Below, in pieces: positions 11,221 to 22,521 of a stretch of DNA of 64,000 nt (its first letter is position 1; each line of letters opens with the position of its first letter). The DNA comes from Zingiber officinale (lineage: Eukaryota > Streptophyta > Magnoliopsida > Zingiberales > Zingiberaceae). The stretch is taken from contig NC_055998.1 in assembly GCF_018446385.1 (NCBI RefSeq), positions 22,685,173-22,749,172 of the forward strand, given 5' to 3'. Position numbers and translations under genes: made by a program. The notes beneath the pieces were generated by a model that did not search any database, was not told the DNA's origin, and worked only from the letters and a program-made list of their open reading frames with translations.

Positions 11221-12350
11221 ATGGCACGAGGACACCCAGCTAGAAGGGCACCGACTCGAGCTGAGGCGATTCGGTGTCTCCCGGACCTTACAGACTAGTG
11301 GCTCGATTCAGACTAGTTGAGCGAAACAAAGAAGAAATAGCCACCTTAAAGGCTAGTCGGCAAGACACTCCCACCGTCACTCCGGAGCCTAACCTTAGCG
11401 ACACCGGTGATCTTAGAGGTTCCACGATCCGACCTCGGCACGGTAGCCCCAGCGCGAGAGAAGCCTATCGATCCAGTGGCGAGAATCAAGCGGAGAATTT
11501 CTCGGCAAATGAACCATGGGATGCTCAGGCATGGTTCAAAACACTGGAAAGTACGATGGAGCTTCTGGACTGGCCAGAACATGAGAAGGTGAAGTGCGCC
11601 TCCTTCTGTCTGACAAGAGATGCACGCATGTGGTGGGAGAGAATCAGAGTGAAGCGCCTAGTGAACCAGATGACATGGGCTGACTTCGAGAAAGAATTCT
11701 TTGAGGAGTTCTTTCACATGCGGTCACCAACCGCCACTACGACGAGTTCACTGAGTTTCGTCAGGGCAACCTATCAGTTGAGGAAGCCGTGAAGAAATTC
11801 AATAGATTGGCTCGTCTATGCCCTGAACTAGTCAGCACAGAAAGGGAACGAATCCGGTTGATGCTCAAGATGCTGAGGCCGGAAATAGCAATGAATGTGG
11901 CTGGTGTCGTTCATAGGCCACAAACCACAGAAGAATTAGTGAGCAGTGCTCTAATCACTGAGCATTACCAGAATAGCATCAAGCAGCAGAAGCAAGTCCT
12001 CTCAGAAGCTAAAGGTCAAGGAGGCTCAGGCACTCAGAAATAGCAGGGCCACAGTGTCCATGGCTCTAACTGGAAAGGGAACTCCAGCAACAAGCGCAAG
12101 CCAGGGAGTTACCCAAAAGGAGGACCAGCTAGCAAGCAGCCCAGTTATCCAAAGTGTGCCACTTGTGGGAAATTCCATCCTGGAGTTTGTCGTGAGGGCA
12201 CACGAGGATGCTTTGAATGCGGACAGGAAGGGCATATGGCCAAGCAGTGTCCAAACAAGACCAGTCTTCCTCAGTCACAGCCGATTCAGTATGGAGGCCA
12301 GCCAGCTCAGTTACATCAGATGCAGGCCGCTTTAGAAGGTCCACATATCA
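11221..12350 (+). pseudogene. Chromovirus gag (frameshifted)
   Basis: The likely gag start is the ATG at 11221 (MARGHPARR), but that frame meets a TAG about 75 bases on. The main gag frame is open from about 11274, and a second frame change near 11715 moves the rest to the 11789 frame. A retrotransposon gag domain is seen at 11500-11990 (NEPWDAQAWFKTLE, MWWERIRV, EEAVKKFNRLARLCPEL). A CCHC zinc knuckle lies at 12209-12250 (CFECGQEGHMAKQC). Stops at 12041-12043 (TAG for an expected CAG) and near 12353 interrupt it. Without the frame changes the order gag, protease, RT, RNase H, integrase, chromodomain is complete. Confidence 0.88.
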
Positions 12351-12354
12351 GCTA

Positions 12355-15300
12355 GGGCAGATTAGAAGCCCCTCCAGCTACGACCAATGCGAGGATCTAC
12401 TCACTCACCAGAGAGGACGCAGCAAATGCCTCGACAGTTGTTACAGGTCAGATTAGTATTTTACAACAAAGTACAACTGTCTTATTCGATACTGGGGCAA
12501 CCCATTCATATATATCCAGGGCATTTGCTGAGAAATTAGCGATACCCCCAGAGGTACTCAGTAGCCAGTTTCTTACGACGCTACCGTCAGGAGAAATCAT
12601 GGCGTCCACGCACTGGCTCAGAGCAGTGCCGGTCATTATAGCAGACAGAGAGCTCTTTAGTGATCTGATAGTGCTAAATATGACTGACTACGATGTTATC
12701 TTCGGGATGGACTTCCTGATCAAATACGGTGCTTCCATAGAGTGTCGTAAACAGAAAGTCATATTCCAACCTGAAGCAGAAGCACAGTTCGAGTTTATCG
12801 GAGAACCCAAGAGAAAAGCCAAGAAATTTCTCTCAGTTATGAAGGCACAGAAGTTAATGGATTCAGGATGTACGGGATTTTTAGCACACGTAGTCAGTAC
12901 CAGTCAGGACAAGGACCAACAGCTAGCAGAGGTCCGAGTCGTATATGACTACCCAGCAGTCTTCCCTGAAGAGTTACCAGGCCTAGCACCAGACAGGGAG
13001 ATAGAATTTGAGATAGAGCTCATTCCCGGCACAAATCCTATTTCCAAAGCGCCTTATCGCATGGCCCCAGCAGAACTGAAAGAACTTCATGAGCAATTAC
13101 AGGAGCTGCTCGACAAAGGCTTCATACGCCCCAGTCACTCACCATAGGGAGCGCCTGTATTGTTCGTGAAGAAGAATGACGGGAGCATGCGTCTGTGCAT
13201 AGATTACAGGGCGCTAAACCAGATCACAATCAAGAACAGGTATCCTCTTCCCAGAATAGATGACCTGTTTGATCAGCTAAAGGGAGCAGCAGTGTTCTTT
13301 AAAATAGACCTCAGATCAGGTTATCATCAGGTGAAGGTTAAAGAAGGGGGCATACCCAAGACAGCATTCAGGACTAGATACGGACATTACGAGTTCGTAG
13401 TCATGTCCTTTGGCGTGATAAATGCTCCAGCTACTTTCATGGATCTCATGAACAGAGTATTCAGGGAATATTTAGATAAGTTCGTTATCGTGTTCATCGA
13501 TGACATTCTTATCTATTCCAGAACTCAGGAAGAACACGCAGAGCACCTGAAAACAGTATTGCAGACCCTTCAGCGGAATCAGCTGTACGCCAAGTTCACC
13601 AAATGTGAATTTTGGCTAGATCAGGTGTCCTTCCTGAGTCACATCATCTCAAAGGATGGTATCATGGTAGACCCCAGTAAGATAGAAGCTGTGAGCAACT
13701 GGAAAAGACCCAAGAACGCCAGTGAGATCAGAAGCTTTCTGGGATTAGCAGGCTATTACAGAAAATTCATAGAGGACTTCTCCAGGATAGCCTCCCCACT
13801 GATAGCTCTTACTAGAAAGAACAGAAAGTATCAATGGACAGAGGACTGTGAGAACAGTTTCAGCGAGCTGAAAAGGAGATTGACCAGTGCACCTATTCTG
13901 ACTCTACCAGAGAACGCAGACAACTTTGATATTTATAGTGATGCCTCTAAGTTGGGACTAGGAGCAGTACTGATGCAAGATGGCAAGGTGATCGCCTACG
14001 CCTCCAGACAACTCAAGGATTATGAGAAGAACTATCCTACTCATGACCTTGAGCTTGCAGCAGTGGTGTTCGCTCTCAAGATTTGGAGACATTACTTGTA
14101 TGGAGCTCAGTGCAGAGTGTATACAGATCATCAGAGTCTGAAGTACTTCTTCACTCAGAAGGATCTGAATATGCGACAGCGCAGATGGCTAGAACTGGTC
14201 AAAGACTACGACATAGATATCCTCTACCACCCAGGAAAAGCAAATAGGGTAGCAGACGCCCTTAGCAGAAAGTCCAGTGTTGCCCTATTATCTCTAGCAG
14301 CCATGTCACCGCCCCTACAGAAAGAGATCACAGATTTCGGTCTCGAACTCATAGTCGGACAGCTCTCTATTATGACATTAGAGTCTACCTTGCTTGGTGA
14401 CATCCAGACAGCTCAGGAGCAGGATCCTGAAATTCAGAGGATCAAGCAAGGCTTAGCAGAATCAGAAGGTGGAGAGTTCAGAATATCAGATAGCGGGGTG
14501 TTGTATTTTGGTGACAGACTATGTGTTCCAGATCAGGAGGAACTCAAAAAGAAGGTTTTAGATGAGGCTCACAAGACTCCCTATGCGATGCATCCTGGCT
14601 CCACCAAAATGTACCAGGACTTGAAGAAACATTTTTGGTGGCCTGGGATGGAGAGATACGTCGCTCGATATGTCAGCACCTGCCTAACCTGTCAGAGGGT
14701 TAAGGCAGAACATCAGAGACCAGGGGGAGTTTTGCAGCCCATACAGATACCAGAATGGAAGTGGGAAGACATTTATATGGATTTTATAGTGGGATTACCC
14801 AGAACCACGAATAGTTTTGATACCATCTGGGTAATAGTCGACAGATTGACTAAATCAGCCCACTTCTTAGCTATCAGGATATCCTACTCCATGGAACAGC
14901 TAGCTTAGTTGTATCTCAAGGAGATCGTTAGATTACATGGAGTCCCACGAACCATTATATCAGATAGAGATAGCAGATTCACATCACACTTCTGGGAGTG
15001 TGTACAGTCAGGTCTAGGCACGAAGTTGAAGTTTAGCACAGCCTTCCATCCTCAGACCGATGGACAGACGGAGCGGGTAAATCAGGTACTCGAAGATATG
15101 CTCCGAGCATGTGCCCTAGATTTCAAGGGAAGTTGGTGCAAATATCTGAGTTTAGCAGAATTTGCATACAACAACAGCTATCAGACCACTATCGGTATGA
15201 CACCTTATGAGGCTCTCTATGGGCGGAGGTGTAGATCTCCAATTTGCTGGTATGAGAGTGGTGAACAGAAAGAACTAGAACTTCAGACAGATCTAGTGGC

Positions 15301-15796
15301 AGATACCACAAGGATAGAGACAGCTCAGAGCCGCCAGAAAAGCTATGCTGATACACGGCGCAGACCTTTAGAGTTTTCAGTTGGGGATTCAGTGTTCCTC
15401 ATAGTAGCTCCCAAGAAGGAAGTAATGCGTTTTGGGAAGAAGGGCAAGCTAAGTCCCCGATATGTGGGACCATATCTTATCAGCAGAAGAGTGGGCAAGG
15501 TAGCATATGAGCTAGAGCTACCTCAGGAAATGTCAGCTGTCCACAATGTATTTCATGTCTCTATGCTGAAGAAGCATACCCCAGATGCCACCCAGGTGAT
15601 TGAGCCCCAGTCGGTACAGATCCGCGAAGACCTCAGCTATGACAGTCGGCCTATTCAGATAATAGACCGAACAGTTAAGGAATTACGGAACAAGAAAGTA
15701 CCATTAGTCAAAGTTATTTGGCACAGTCACACAGCAGAAGAGGCAACTTGGGAGACAGAGGCCAGCATGAGACAGAATTACCCAGAGTTATTCTAA
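12355..15796 (+). pseudogene. Chromovirus pol: protease, RT, RNase H, integrase, chromodomain
   Basis: This is a nearly open pol. The protease has LFDTGATHSYIS near 12482. The RT carries [15 protein letters not shown] and the catalytic FIDD motif near 13496. RNase H ([16 protein letters not shown]) is near 13925. The integrase has an HHCC zinc site ending CLTCQRVK near 14690 and a DDE core with [17 protein letters not shown] and GQTERVN, all three acidic residues present. A C-terminal chromodomain ends at 15796. Only two stops interrupt pol: TAG at 13145-13147, where the family has tryptophan, and TAG at 14906-14908, where it has glutamine. The chromodomain and LTR type point to the Tekay/Del group of chromoviruses, whose chromodomain can steer insertion to heterochromatin. 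Confidence 0.93.
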
Positions 15797-15820
15797 GTTC
15801 GAGGATGAACTTTTTATAAG

Positions 15821-15831
15821 GCATGGGGGAT
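15821..15831 (+). other. Polypurine tract before LTR B
   Basis: GCATGGGGGAT directly before TGTAACGCC. It matches the tract before LTR A with one change. Confidence 0.8.
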
Positions 15832-18160
15832 TGTAACGCCTAAAAATTCTCAAAACTATTTTAGAAATATTCTATGATTTTTCTGAGATTTTTAGATATT
15901 TTTTCGGAATTTTCCGAGTAGCGGAAGCAGCAAAAATAATTAGAACCGCAAAATAGCTTAGGCGGGAATCGAACCCGGAACCCCTCGGATCCGATAACTT
16001 TTAGTTAGCCTTAGTAACCGGTGAACCCAGCAGGGCCGTGCTGAAAGAAAGAGGAATCAATTATATTTATATTAGAGTTGGGTTCAATTATCCACTTAAT
16101 ATAAATAGAAGAGTTAGGTTGGGTTTGGTTTATTTTAGAATTTGGTTCGGCAAACTCCTCCCCTCCAAACCCTCACGCCGAACACCCTTCTTCTCTCCTT
16201 CTCTCGGCGCCAACCACAAGGAAGACCTAGGGTTCTCTCCCTAGGGCCCCAAGGACATCTTCCGGCGATAACTCCGGCACGAGGACACTCTCCTTCGCGA
16301 GGGGAACGCTTAGACGCGAGAAGATCGTCGAGAAGTCGTCTCCACCGGAATTCCAGCGAATAGAATTGTAAGGAAATTAGCGTACGAGGTAAGAAACCCC
16401 TCACCTGCAGTATAAGTAGCTCCGTTTGGGTTTTCTACGCATTAGTTTAGCTATATGCAGATTTTTATCGACGCACAGCGTGAAATTGACCCTCCTCGCA
16501 GGTTTAGGGATTTAGTGAGCACTTCTAGATGGGCCGGACACGTAATCCCTCTTCAGTGGGGGTTTCTAGACGTTGTCGGGTGACTAGAAGTGGTCTCCCT
16601 AATAGAGAGGAGAGTTGGGGCACACCAAGTGTTCGATAAAATAGCTAGTTAAGTAAAAATGCAAACTAGGCATTTTAACAGCTCAGTTGAATGCATTAGA
16701 AACATCTAAATTAGTAAATCAGTTTATTCTAGCTTATATGGGACTACGGTCCAATGGGTGGGCTCCCACAATCGCCTCTGCGTTCAGACAACCTAGCTCT
16801 AGGTCCAGATAACCTAGAAACAGCAATTCAGAACAGTTCAGCTATATTCAGTATTTTACCTTTCAGTTGGCACTGTACCGGATTAGATATCCATTGGGTT
16901 GGACTCCCACAGTCGTCCCTAGGTTCAGATAACCTAGTAAACCCTACCAAATTCGGGACTTGCAAACCCGGGTTTAGTTAGGGATGCGCGCACAGTAAGT
17001 ACAGTTGTCGGGCCCAACATCACATGATTATTATTTTGATCTACTATGCTATTAGTTTTCAAAACTAATAAAATCAGTTATATTAGTTGAGTTTGATTTC
17101 AGCTTCAAGTTAGCTTCAGTTATCTTAGTTCTCTATTATTGTTCTATGTGATTAGCCTGTTATGTCATGCTTCAGCTTACATGTTCAGTTATTTCAGTTT
17201 ATGCTTGCAACCAGAGTATGTCATGCCAGTACATGATTTCAAATAGCATTCTTTAAAAGCATGTTTGCATCGTTGCATGTTTTAGTGAGGTAGTTGGTTT
17301 CTTACTAAGCTTTAAGCTTACAGATTCTACTTTCCTTATACTGTAGATAAAGGTAAAGGGAAAATGGACTAGCAGAGGAAGCTGGAGTTCAATGCAAAGA
17401 TGGTGTGTGTGGCAGGAACTGGAATAAAAGATCCTCAGGGGTTTTAGCAAGTTTAAATAGTTGAATTCTTAGTATTTCTTCTTTCATGCATTTTTAGACC
17501 TTAGAATGTTCAAACCATGGGAGATTTATTTAGTTTGTTAGTAATTATGTTAGAATGCTGGTTAATAGTTGCTAGAATATATTCCAATTGATTTTAGAAT
17601 TGTTGTGTGAGGTTTTGACACGCAGTCTGAAATCGAGTTTCGGTGAGATCGAACCCGGATCGGTCTGCGAGACCGATCGAGTCGAGTGTGCCATTGGATC
17701 GGACCGATCCATGCTGTGACAGAGTTTATGGATCGGTCGGTGGACGATCCATGGCGCACACGCGACGCTCACCGATCGGTCGGCCGACCGATCGGTGACT
17801 CGGTCTACCGACCGGTCGTGCTCTCTGGATCGGTCGGTGAGACCGATCAGTCCACAGAAGCGGGATAGCTTGTGGATCGGTCGACCGATCCGAGTCGAGT
17901 CAAGTGGATCGATCCGACAGCCCAATCGATTCATGGATCGATTGAAATGCCTGATTACAGCTAGCAGGACATCCGAGAAGTATAGATTATCCTCCCTAGC
18001 ATGTGTACAACCCCTAGGTACACCTAGAATATTAAGTTCAGATTTTACAGAGATCAGTTTAGTAAAATTTTAATCAATCCAGATTTCCACAATAGTAATT
18101 TAGCACAGCATTACGTAACGATCGGCCTTACAGCTTAGTAGTAGAAGGCTGGCCGTTACA
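15832..18160 (+). mobile_element. Chromovirus LTR B (3' LTR)
   Basis: This 2329-bp LTR is the right-hand partner of LTR A. It runs from TGTAACGCC to GCCGTTACA and shares the TATA box (16100), the tRNA-like segment (15958-16043) and the hairpin array (17660-17940). It is about 60 bp shorter than LTR A because of many small deletions at 17620-17900. After 18160 the antisense ORF of the host Tat element resumes. Confidence 0.92.
17660..17940 (+). repeat. GATCGGTC/GACCGATC hairpin array, LTR B (eroded)
   Basis: This is the counterpart of the array at 10426-10790. Several stems lack bases compared with LTR A, for example the units near 17695, 17730 and 17878, while the sequence on both sides of the patch is almost unchanged. 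Confidence 0.8.
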
Positions 18161-19186
18161 CTTAGGTCGGGGCGACAGGCTGCGTCTCAGAAGGGACTGG
18201 GTTTGCTGTCAGTTTGGTGTGGGGCGTCCGATCGACGACGCCTCCTCCTTCAGTTGGCCACGCCTCGCTCTCGCCCTCATGAGAGCCCACCGGAGTCAGG
18301 CCGAGGCTCGCCATCTCCTTTACCGCTGTCACCTCTATCTCGGTGTTCTTCAGCTTTATCAGACCGGCTGCCCGAGCGCGCATCATTATGTCAGCTGCAA
18401 AAGAAAGTAAAAATCAGTTAGACTCAAGAGAAAAAAGTCAAGAAATTTTATACCTAGGCTGCTCGGGAGCTTCGTTCGGATGGGGCTCAACCCGAACATA
18501 TACAGCACCCTCCTCTAGCAGAGGCTTGTGAATATCGAACTTTTGGCCGGCCAGCAGGTTAGTTGCGTGAAGGTAGTCCGGCCGGCCTCGATACTTTTTC
18601 AGGTCTGGTTGAGGCGGAAGTCCGACCTGCCACTTGGTGCGGAAGCTCGGCCGCTCAGGGAGTCGCATGTAGAAAAAGTAATCTTTCCAATGTTTATTGG
18701 AAGGTAGAAAAAGTAATCTTTCCAATGTTTATTAGAAGATGACATTTTGTAGAAAAAGACCAAACCGACCTGAGAGTGGAAGAGGTAGGTGTCCAGCTTT
18801 GATTGCTTGGGATAATAGAAGTAATGGAATACTTGAGGTGTTAGGGGAATACTATGCACTTTGAACAATACGACCACGCCGCACAAGAGGCGAAAGGAAT
18901 TGGGAACGAGCTGTGCTAAAGGGACGCAGAAGTAGTTACAGACCTCAGTTATGAAAGGATGGTTGGGGAATTGAAGACCGACCGTGAATTGGTCTCGAAA
19001 AAAAAAGATAGTGTCGATCAACGGGTCATGGGGCCGATCAAACGGGGAGGCCAGGACTATCTCGTAGTCAAAGGGAAGGTCAAAGGCATTTATGAGGCTC
19101 GCAGCATCGTCTGCGTCGAACCTTGTCTCCATAGTGGTGTACCAGAGTCCGGGAGCAATGTCCGACGGCTGAGAAGAACTGGCCAT
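18161..19186 (-). pseudogene. Tat antisense ORF (gypsy-type transposon domain, PF04195-like)
   Basis: The ATG at 19186 (MASSSQPSD) opens a minus-strand frame. It carries the block known from plant proteins labelled putative gypsy type transposon (Transposase_28): a PFDRPHDP segment, FRDQFTVGLQFPNHPF, and LVPNSFRLLCGVVVLF. It opposes the Tat pol frame, which fits the antisense genes known between pol and 3' LTR in Tat elements such as Grande. A 35-bp tandem duplication (18669-18738) shifts the frame. A possible 59-base intron (18453-18395, GT...TTGCAG) separates the last part. The C-terminal end appears at 6290-6191, so the chromovirus array split this ORF. The role of the protein is not known. 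Confidence 0.72.
18669..18738. repeat. 35-bp tandem duplication in the antisense ORF
   Basis: GTAGAAAAAGTAATC starts at 18669 and again at 18704. The period of 35 is not a multiple of three, so the second copy destroys the frame of the antisense ORF. Confidence 0.9.
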
Positions 19187-19902
19187 GGTCGGAAGCAGGA
19201 AAAACAGAAAGCTTGAGGGACAAAAAGGAAAAACGCAAAACACACGCCTGAACAGTGGTGCGGGGAGAAAAGGATAGCGAGAACTTGACGACAGGAAGGT
19301 TTGAAGGAGCTTACAAAAAGGAAAAGTCGCCGCGGGAGAGGAGCACAAAGACGCCGGAGCACTGGTCGCATGCACAGAATCGTCGGCAGCTATCGGAAAA
19401 GAAGACGCAAAGTGAGAAGGAGGAGGACGCGGCGACCTTATAAAGGTTGGGCTCAGCCGATCGGAGTCGTCCGATGTAGGTCACGGGAATCGGAGCGCAG
19501 ATCCAGCCGTTGAATTTAAACCGTCAAACGTCACATCGACGTCTGTCGCCTCGGACGTGCGGCGACGGCGACACGTGGCACGCTCTCATAGGGCGACATT
19601 TAATGGGTACCATTATTAGACATGGGCGCGCGCTCGACCTTAATAGGGGTGATTTGCACGAATTCTGAAAAGATTCATATTACGTCAGCATTAACCGCGC
19701 AGTTTGCACTCATCCAAAGATGCCGAAGGAAGAATCTTGACAGTGCAAACCCTTAGAACGCCGAGCAACCTTGAATATCGGTACTACATAGACCGATCGG
19801 GATCCAACCAACATACTGGCTGATCGGCCAACCAATCACCAGACTACCTTGTCCAGTCAGTCGAACTTGCAGTCTTCTTCGACTAGACTTGAGGGGGAGG
19901 CA
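19187..19902. mobile_element. Tat internal 3' region between antisense ORF and LTR
   Basis: Leader side of the antisense ORF. CCTTATAAAGG at 19435-19446 is a palindromic TATA-like site about 240 bp before its ATG and could drive it. The segment ends in a purine tract, GAGGGGGAGGCA (about 19891-19902), directly before the LTR; this is the polypurine tract of the plus-strand Tat element. Confidence 0.6.
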
Positions 19903-20823
19903 TGTGATTCGGTGATAAGGTCGGGCTCCACTCCGCAGGAGGTCAACGCCACGTAGAAGGTCAAAGTTAAGGCGGTCAATGCCTCCGGGCTAGCGTCCGA
20001 TCAGGCGACCCCATTAGCCGATCGGACTAAGGAATGACTGGTCCGGTGTTACCACAGCTCGGTCTCGCACCGAGCTTCCGACGCTCAAAGGCCCAGTATC
20101 ACCAAGGCATGCACCGACCGGCGGGACATGTGCCAGATGGATATCCCGATCGGCCAAAGATCATATCACAACCAACGAAACGGAAGCACGACCCAACAAG
20201 CCTAGACAGTGGAAGTAGCCGAGCAGTCTCCCCGCTCGGCCCAGATAGCGGAAGTAGCCGAGCGGCCTCCCCGCTCGGCCCAGATAGCAGAATTAGCCGA
20301 GTGGTCCGCCCGCTCGGCCCACTAGCAGACAAAGGTAGGATCGACTGATATCCTCCTCGAGACTCGTGCCGCATACAGATAGCATGGTCGACGGCATGAT
20401 CAGGCAGAGAATCGTATGACGGAAGCTTCCACTGTCTTGTCAGGATATGCTCGAGCTGTTGAGGTTTGGTGTCATGTATACTTTTTTGACACGTCCTATC
20501 AGGGAAGCTTTGAGATGCGTGCACACCTCGAAGAGCGTGCACGCGCACCCCTAGGAGCCTTATATAAATGACCCCAAGTTTCGACGAAGGTATGCTCATT
20601 CTACTGTAGCTACAGTTACGCTGTCACTTTCGTTTCTTTACTTGCTTGCTTGCTACTTTCGTCGGAGATCTGTCTTGAGCGTCGGAAGATCATCACCGAG
20701 GCACCACTCTCTGACTCGGCACTGATGTTTTTGTGCTTATAGGCTAATTTTATCGGAGGTCCACGCGTAATCAATAGAAACGTCATATTTCCAATGTCCG
20801 TCACCTCGACTCGGACAGGATCA
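19903..20823 (+). mobile_element. Tat 3' LTR
   Basis: It starts with TGTGATTCGG after the purine tract and ends near TCGGACAGGATCA. A TATA box (TTATATAAAT, about 20560) and the TTGAGCGTCGGA motif near 20673, common in plant Tat LTRs, lie in the expected order. A related LTR is seen at 38620-45234. The right end is set by likeness to that copy (GGACAGGATCATTTTGG near 45140), so it may be off by a few bases. Confidence 0.72.
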
Positions 20824-21266
20824 GTCAAGATTTGTTCAATTCTCTTTATTCTCATAGTGTAGTAAGAATTTATTTTTTCTGATATATATTTTAAACTTTT
20901 CATTATTTTCTTTTGTAAAATTAAAGCTTGACTAGGTTCGGGTTCGGACCGTGACCCATCTGGGTAAATCCGTTTTGAGACTTTCTCAGTGCTAAAGGCT
21001 TACGTATCCCTTCTTTTTTTCCCATAAAGATGCGATTTTTATAGCCCTCTTCTGCGACTCGGTCTGCCCTCTCTTTCTGTGTCTGCTCCTCCGCCGTTTT
21101 ATCGGCAAACGCCTGCCGTCGCCCACGAGCATAGAGAGCTTCGCCTGCGTTGCGGCCGATAGCCTCTGGAGCACGAAGGTGGTCAATCGGCACCTTAAGT
21201 GTCTGTCTTCGGTTAGAGAGGAGCCCGCTCCCACTGCCGCCCCTTTCTAGACGTCTTCTGCGGGTG
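20824..21266 (+). other. Upstream region of the Sel1-like gene
   Basis: AT-rich to about 20930, then more balanced sequence that probably holds promoter and 5' UTR. The gene start is therefore only about 440 bp from the Tat LTR. I see no clear TATA box in the right place. Confidence 0.4.
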
Positions 21267-22521
21267 ATGGACGAACGGAGGGTGCGGGAGAACCGCGTCC
21301 CTCTCAAGGACGTGGTAGTGGACTGCACCCGTCGGTGGTTCCAGGATGCGCTCAAGGAGGCAAAGGCCGGGGATACTGCGATGCAAGTTCTTGTTGGTCA
21401 GATGTACCAGAGCGGCTACGGAGTCTCGAAGAACGAGCAAAAGGTGAGGGCTTTTGTTTCATAATCTGTCAATTCATTGTTTCCATGCGTGGATTGAGAT
21501 ATTTAGTTGGAAAGGGCGGAAGAGGTTTTGCATCTCCTGCTTGTGTTGTTTGTTTTGCGGGAAATTATATATTGAGAAAAGGTGTCGCTTCTCTCACCGT
21601 TCTAATCTTTGACGATAAAGATTTCACTGCTGGGATCTCAAAAAGAGAGTTAATGGGTATGAAATTACTGGAAGATTTTAGACATATTGGTACTATTATT
21701 CTAAATGGAGAGAGCAGTCTTGTATAATGGTTGTGTTCCCCTTAGTTTAAAAGGGAAAAAATGTAGGACTTAGGTTGGTATGTGAATTTACTAGAAAGAA
21801 TGCAGCAAAAAATATTGATATTTGAGATCAATTAGTTGTAGCTCCAAGAGATGATAGAATGAGAACAAATAGAATGAGATGCTGCAAAGGTGAGTAAGCC
21901 AAACAAAGTTATCATTTGTTTATCAAGATCTCACGCTAGAACAGCAAGTGATTCATAGAATCTAATTCAGTCACGCCTGACCCAGTAGCCTATTTGGTCC
22001 ATCTGTCTTATTGAGTGGAGGTAGACTCATTATGATCATTACGCTTTTTGAACTAGGAATGATAATTCTATGTCAAATATCCATCCAAACATTGAAATAA
22101 AATGATGGTGGAAATAAACATCTCTATTCCATTCAATTCTGCCTACCAAATGTGCCTAAGAGTTTGAGACTATGAGTTGTATAGAATCCCTGGAAAGTTT
22201 CAATAAATTGAAATGTTTTCACAACATATATGATTTAGTGTTTTCTATATTCTTAGATCGGATGATTAAGTGTTTCCTTCACTAGCTCTTTAATTTTTTT
22301 GGGCATCTGCAGGCAAATGCTTGGATTACAAAAGCATCAAGGTATCGAAGTTCAGTGTGGAAGGTTAGCGACAAACAGCCAGGTGATACTCTAATTGGGA
22401 TGCAATCTATTTTGTTCTTGGGCATTATGTTTATGGATTTTGTTGCTGATGCTGTTAAATTTTTTTAGGTTATAATGCTAGTGACTCCGATTCTGATGAG
22501 AACATTAATATGGAATCATGA
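21267..22521 (+). CDS. Small Sel1/TPR-like repeat protein, three exons
   Basis: Exons at 21267-21443, 22313-22382 and 22469-22521 join in frame into 99 codons; all introns are GT-AG. The protein begins MDERRVRENRVPLKDVV. It holds a Sel1-like repeat in the middle (RWFQDALKEAKAGDTAMQVLVGQMYQSGYGVSKNEQK, interrupted by the first intron) and ends in an acidic tail, YNASDSDSDE. Short plant proteins with this layout are known but, to my knowledge, have no settled function. Sel1 repeats usually mediate protein contacts. An in-frame extension back to about 21150 has no ATG, so the start at 21267 is preferred, although relatives may be longer at the N terminus. It is the gene nearest to the Tat LTR. 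Confidence 0.72.

Noticed and set aside
20921..21355. Minus-strand open frame of 144 codons
   Set aside because: It overlaps the first exon of the Sel1-like gene on the other strand, has low-complexity arginine-rich composition and no known motif.
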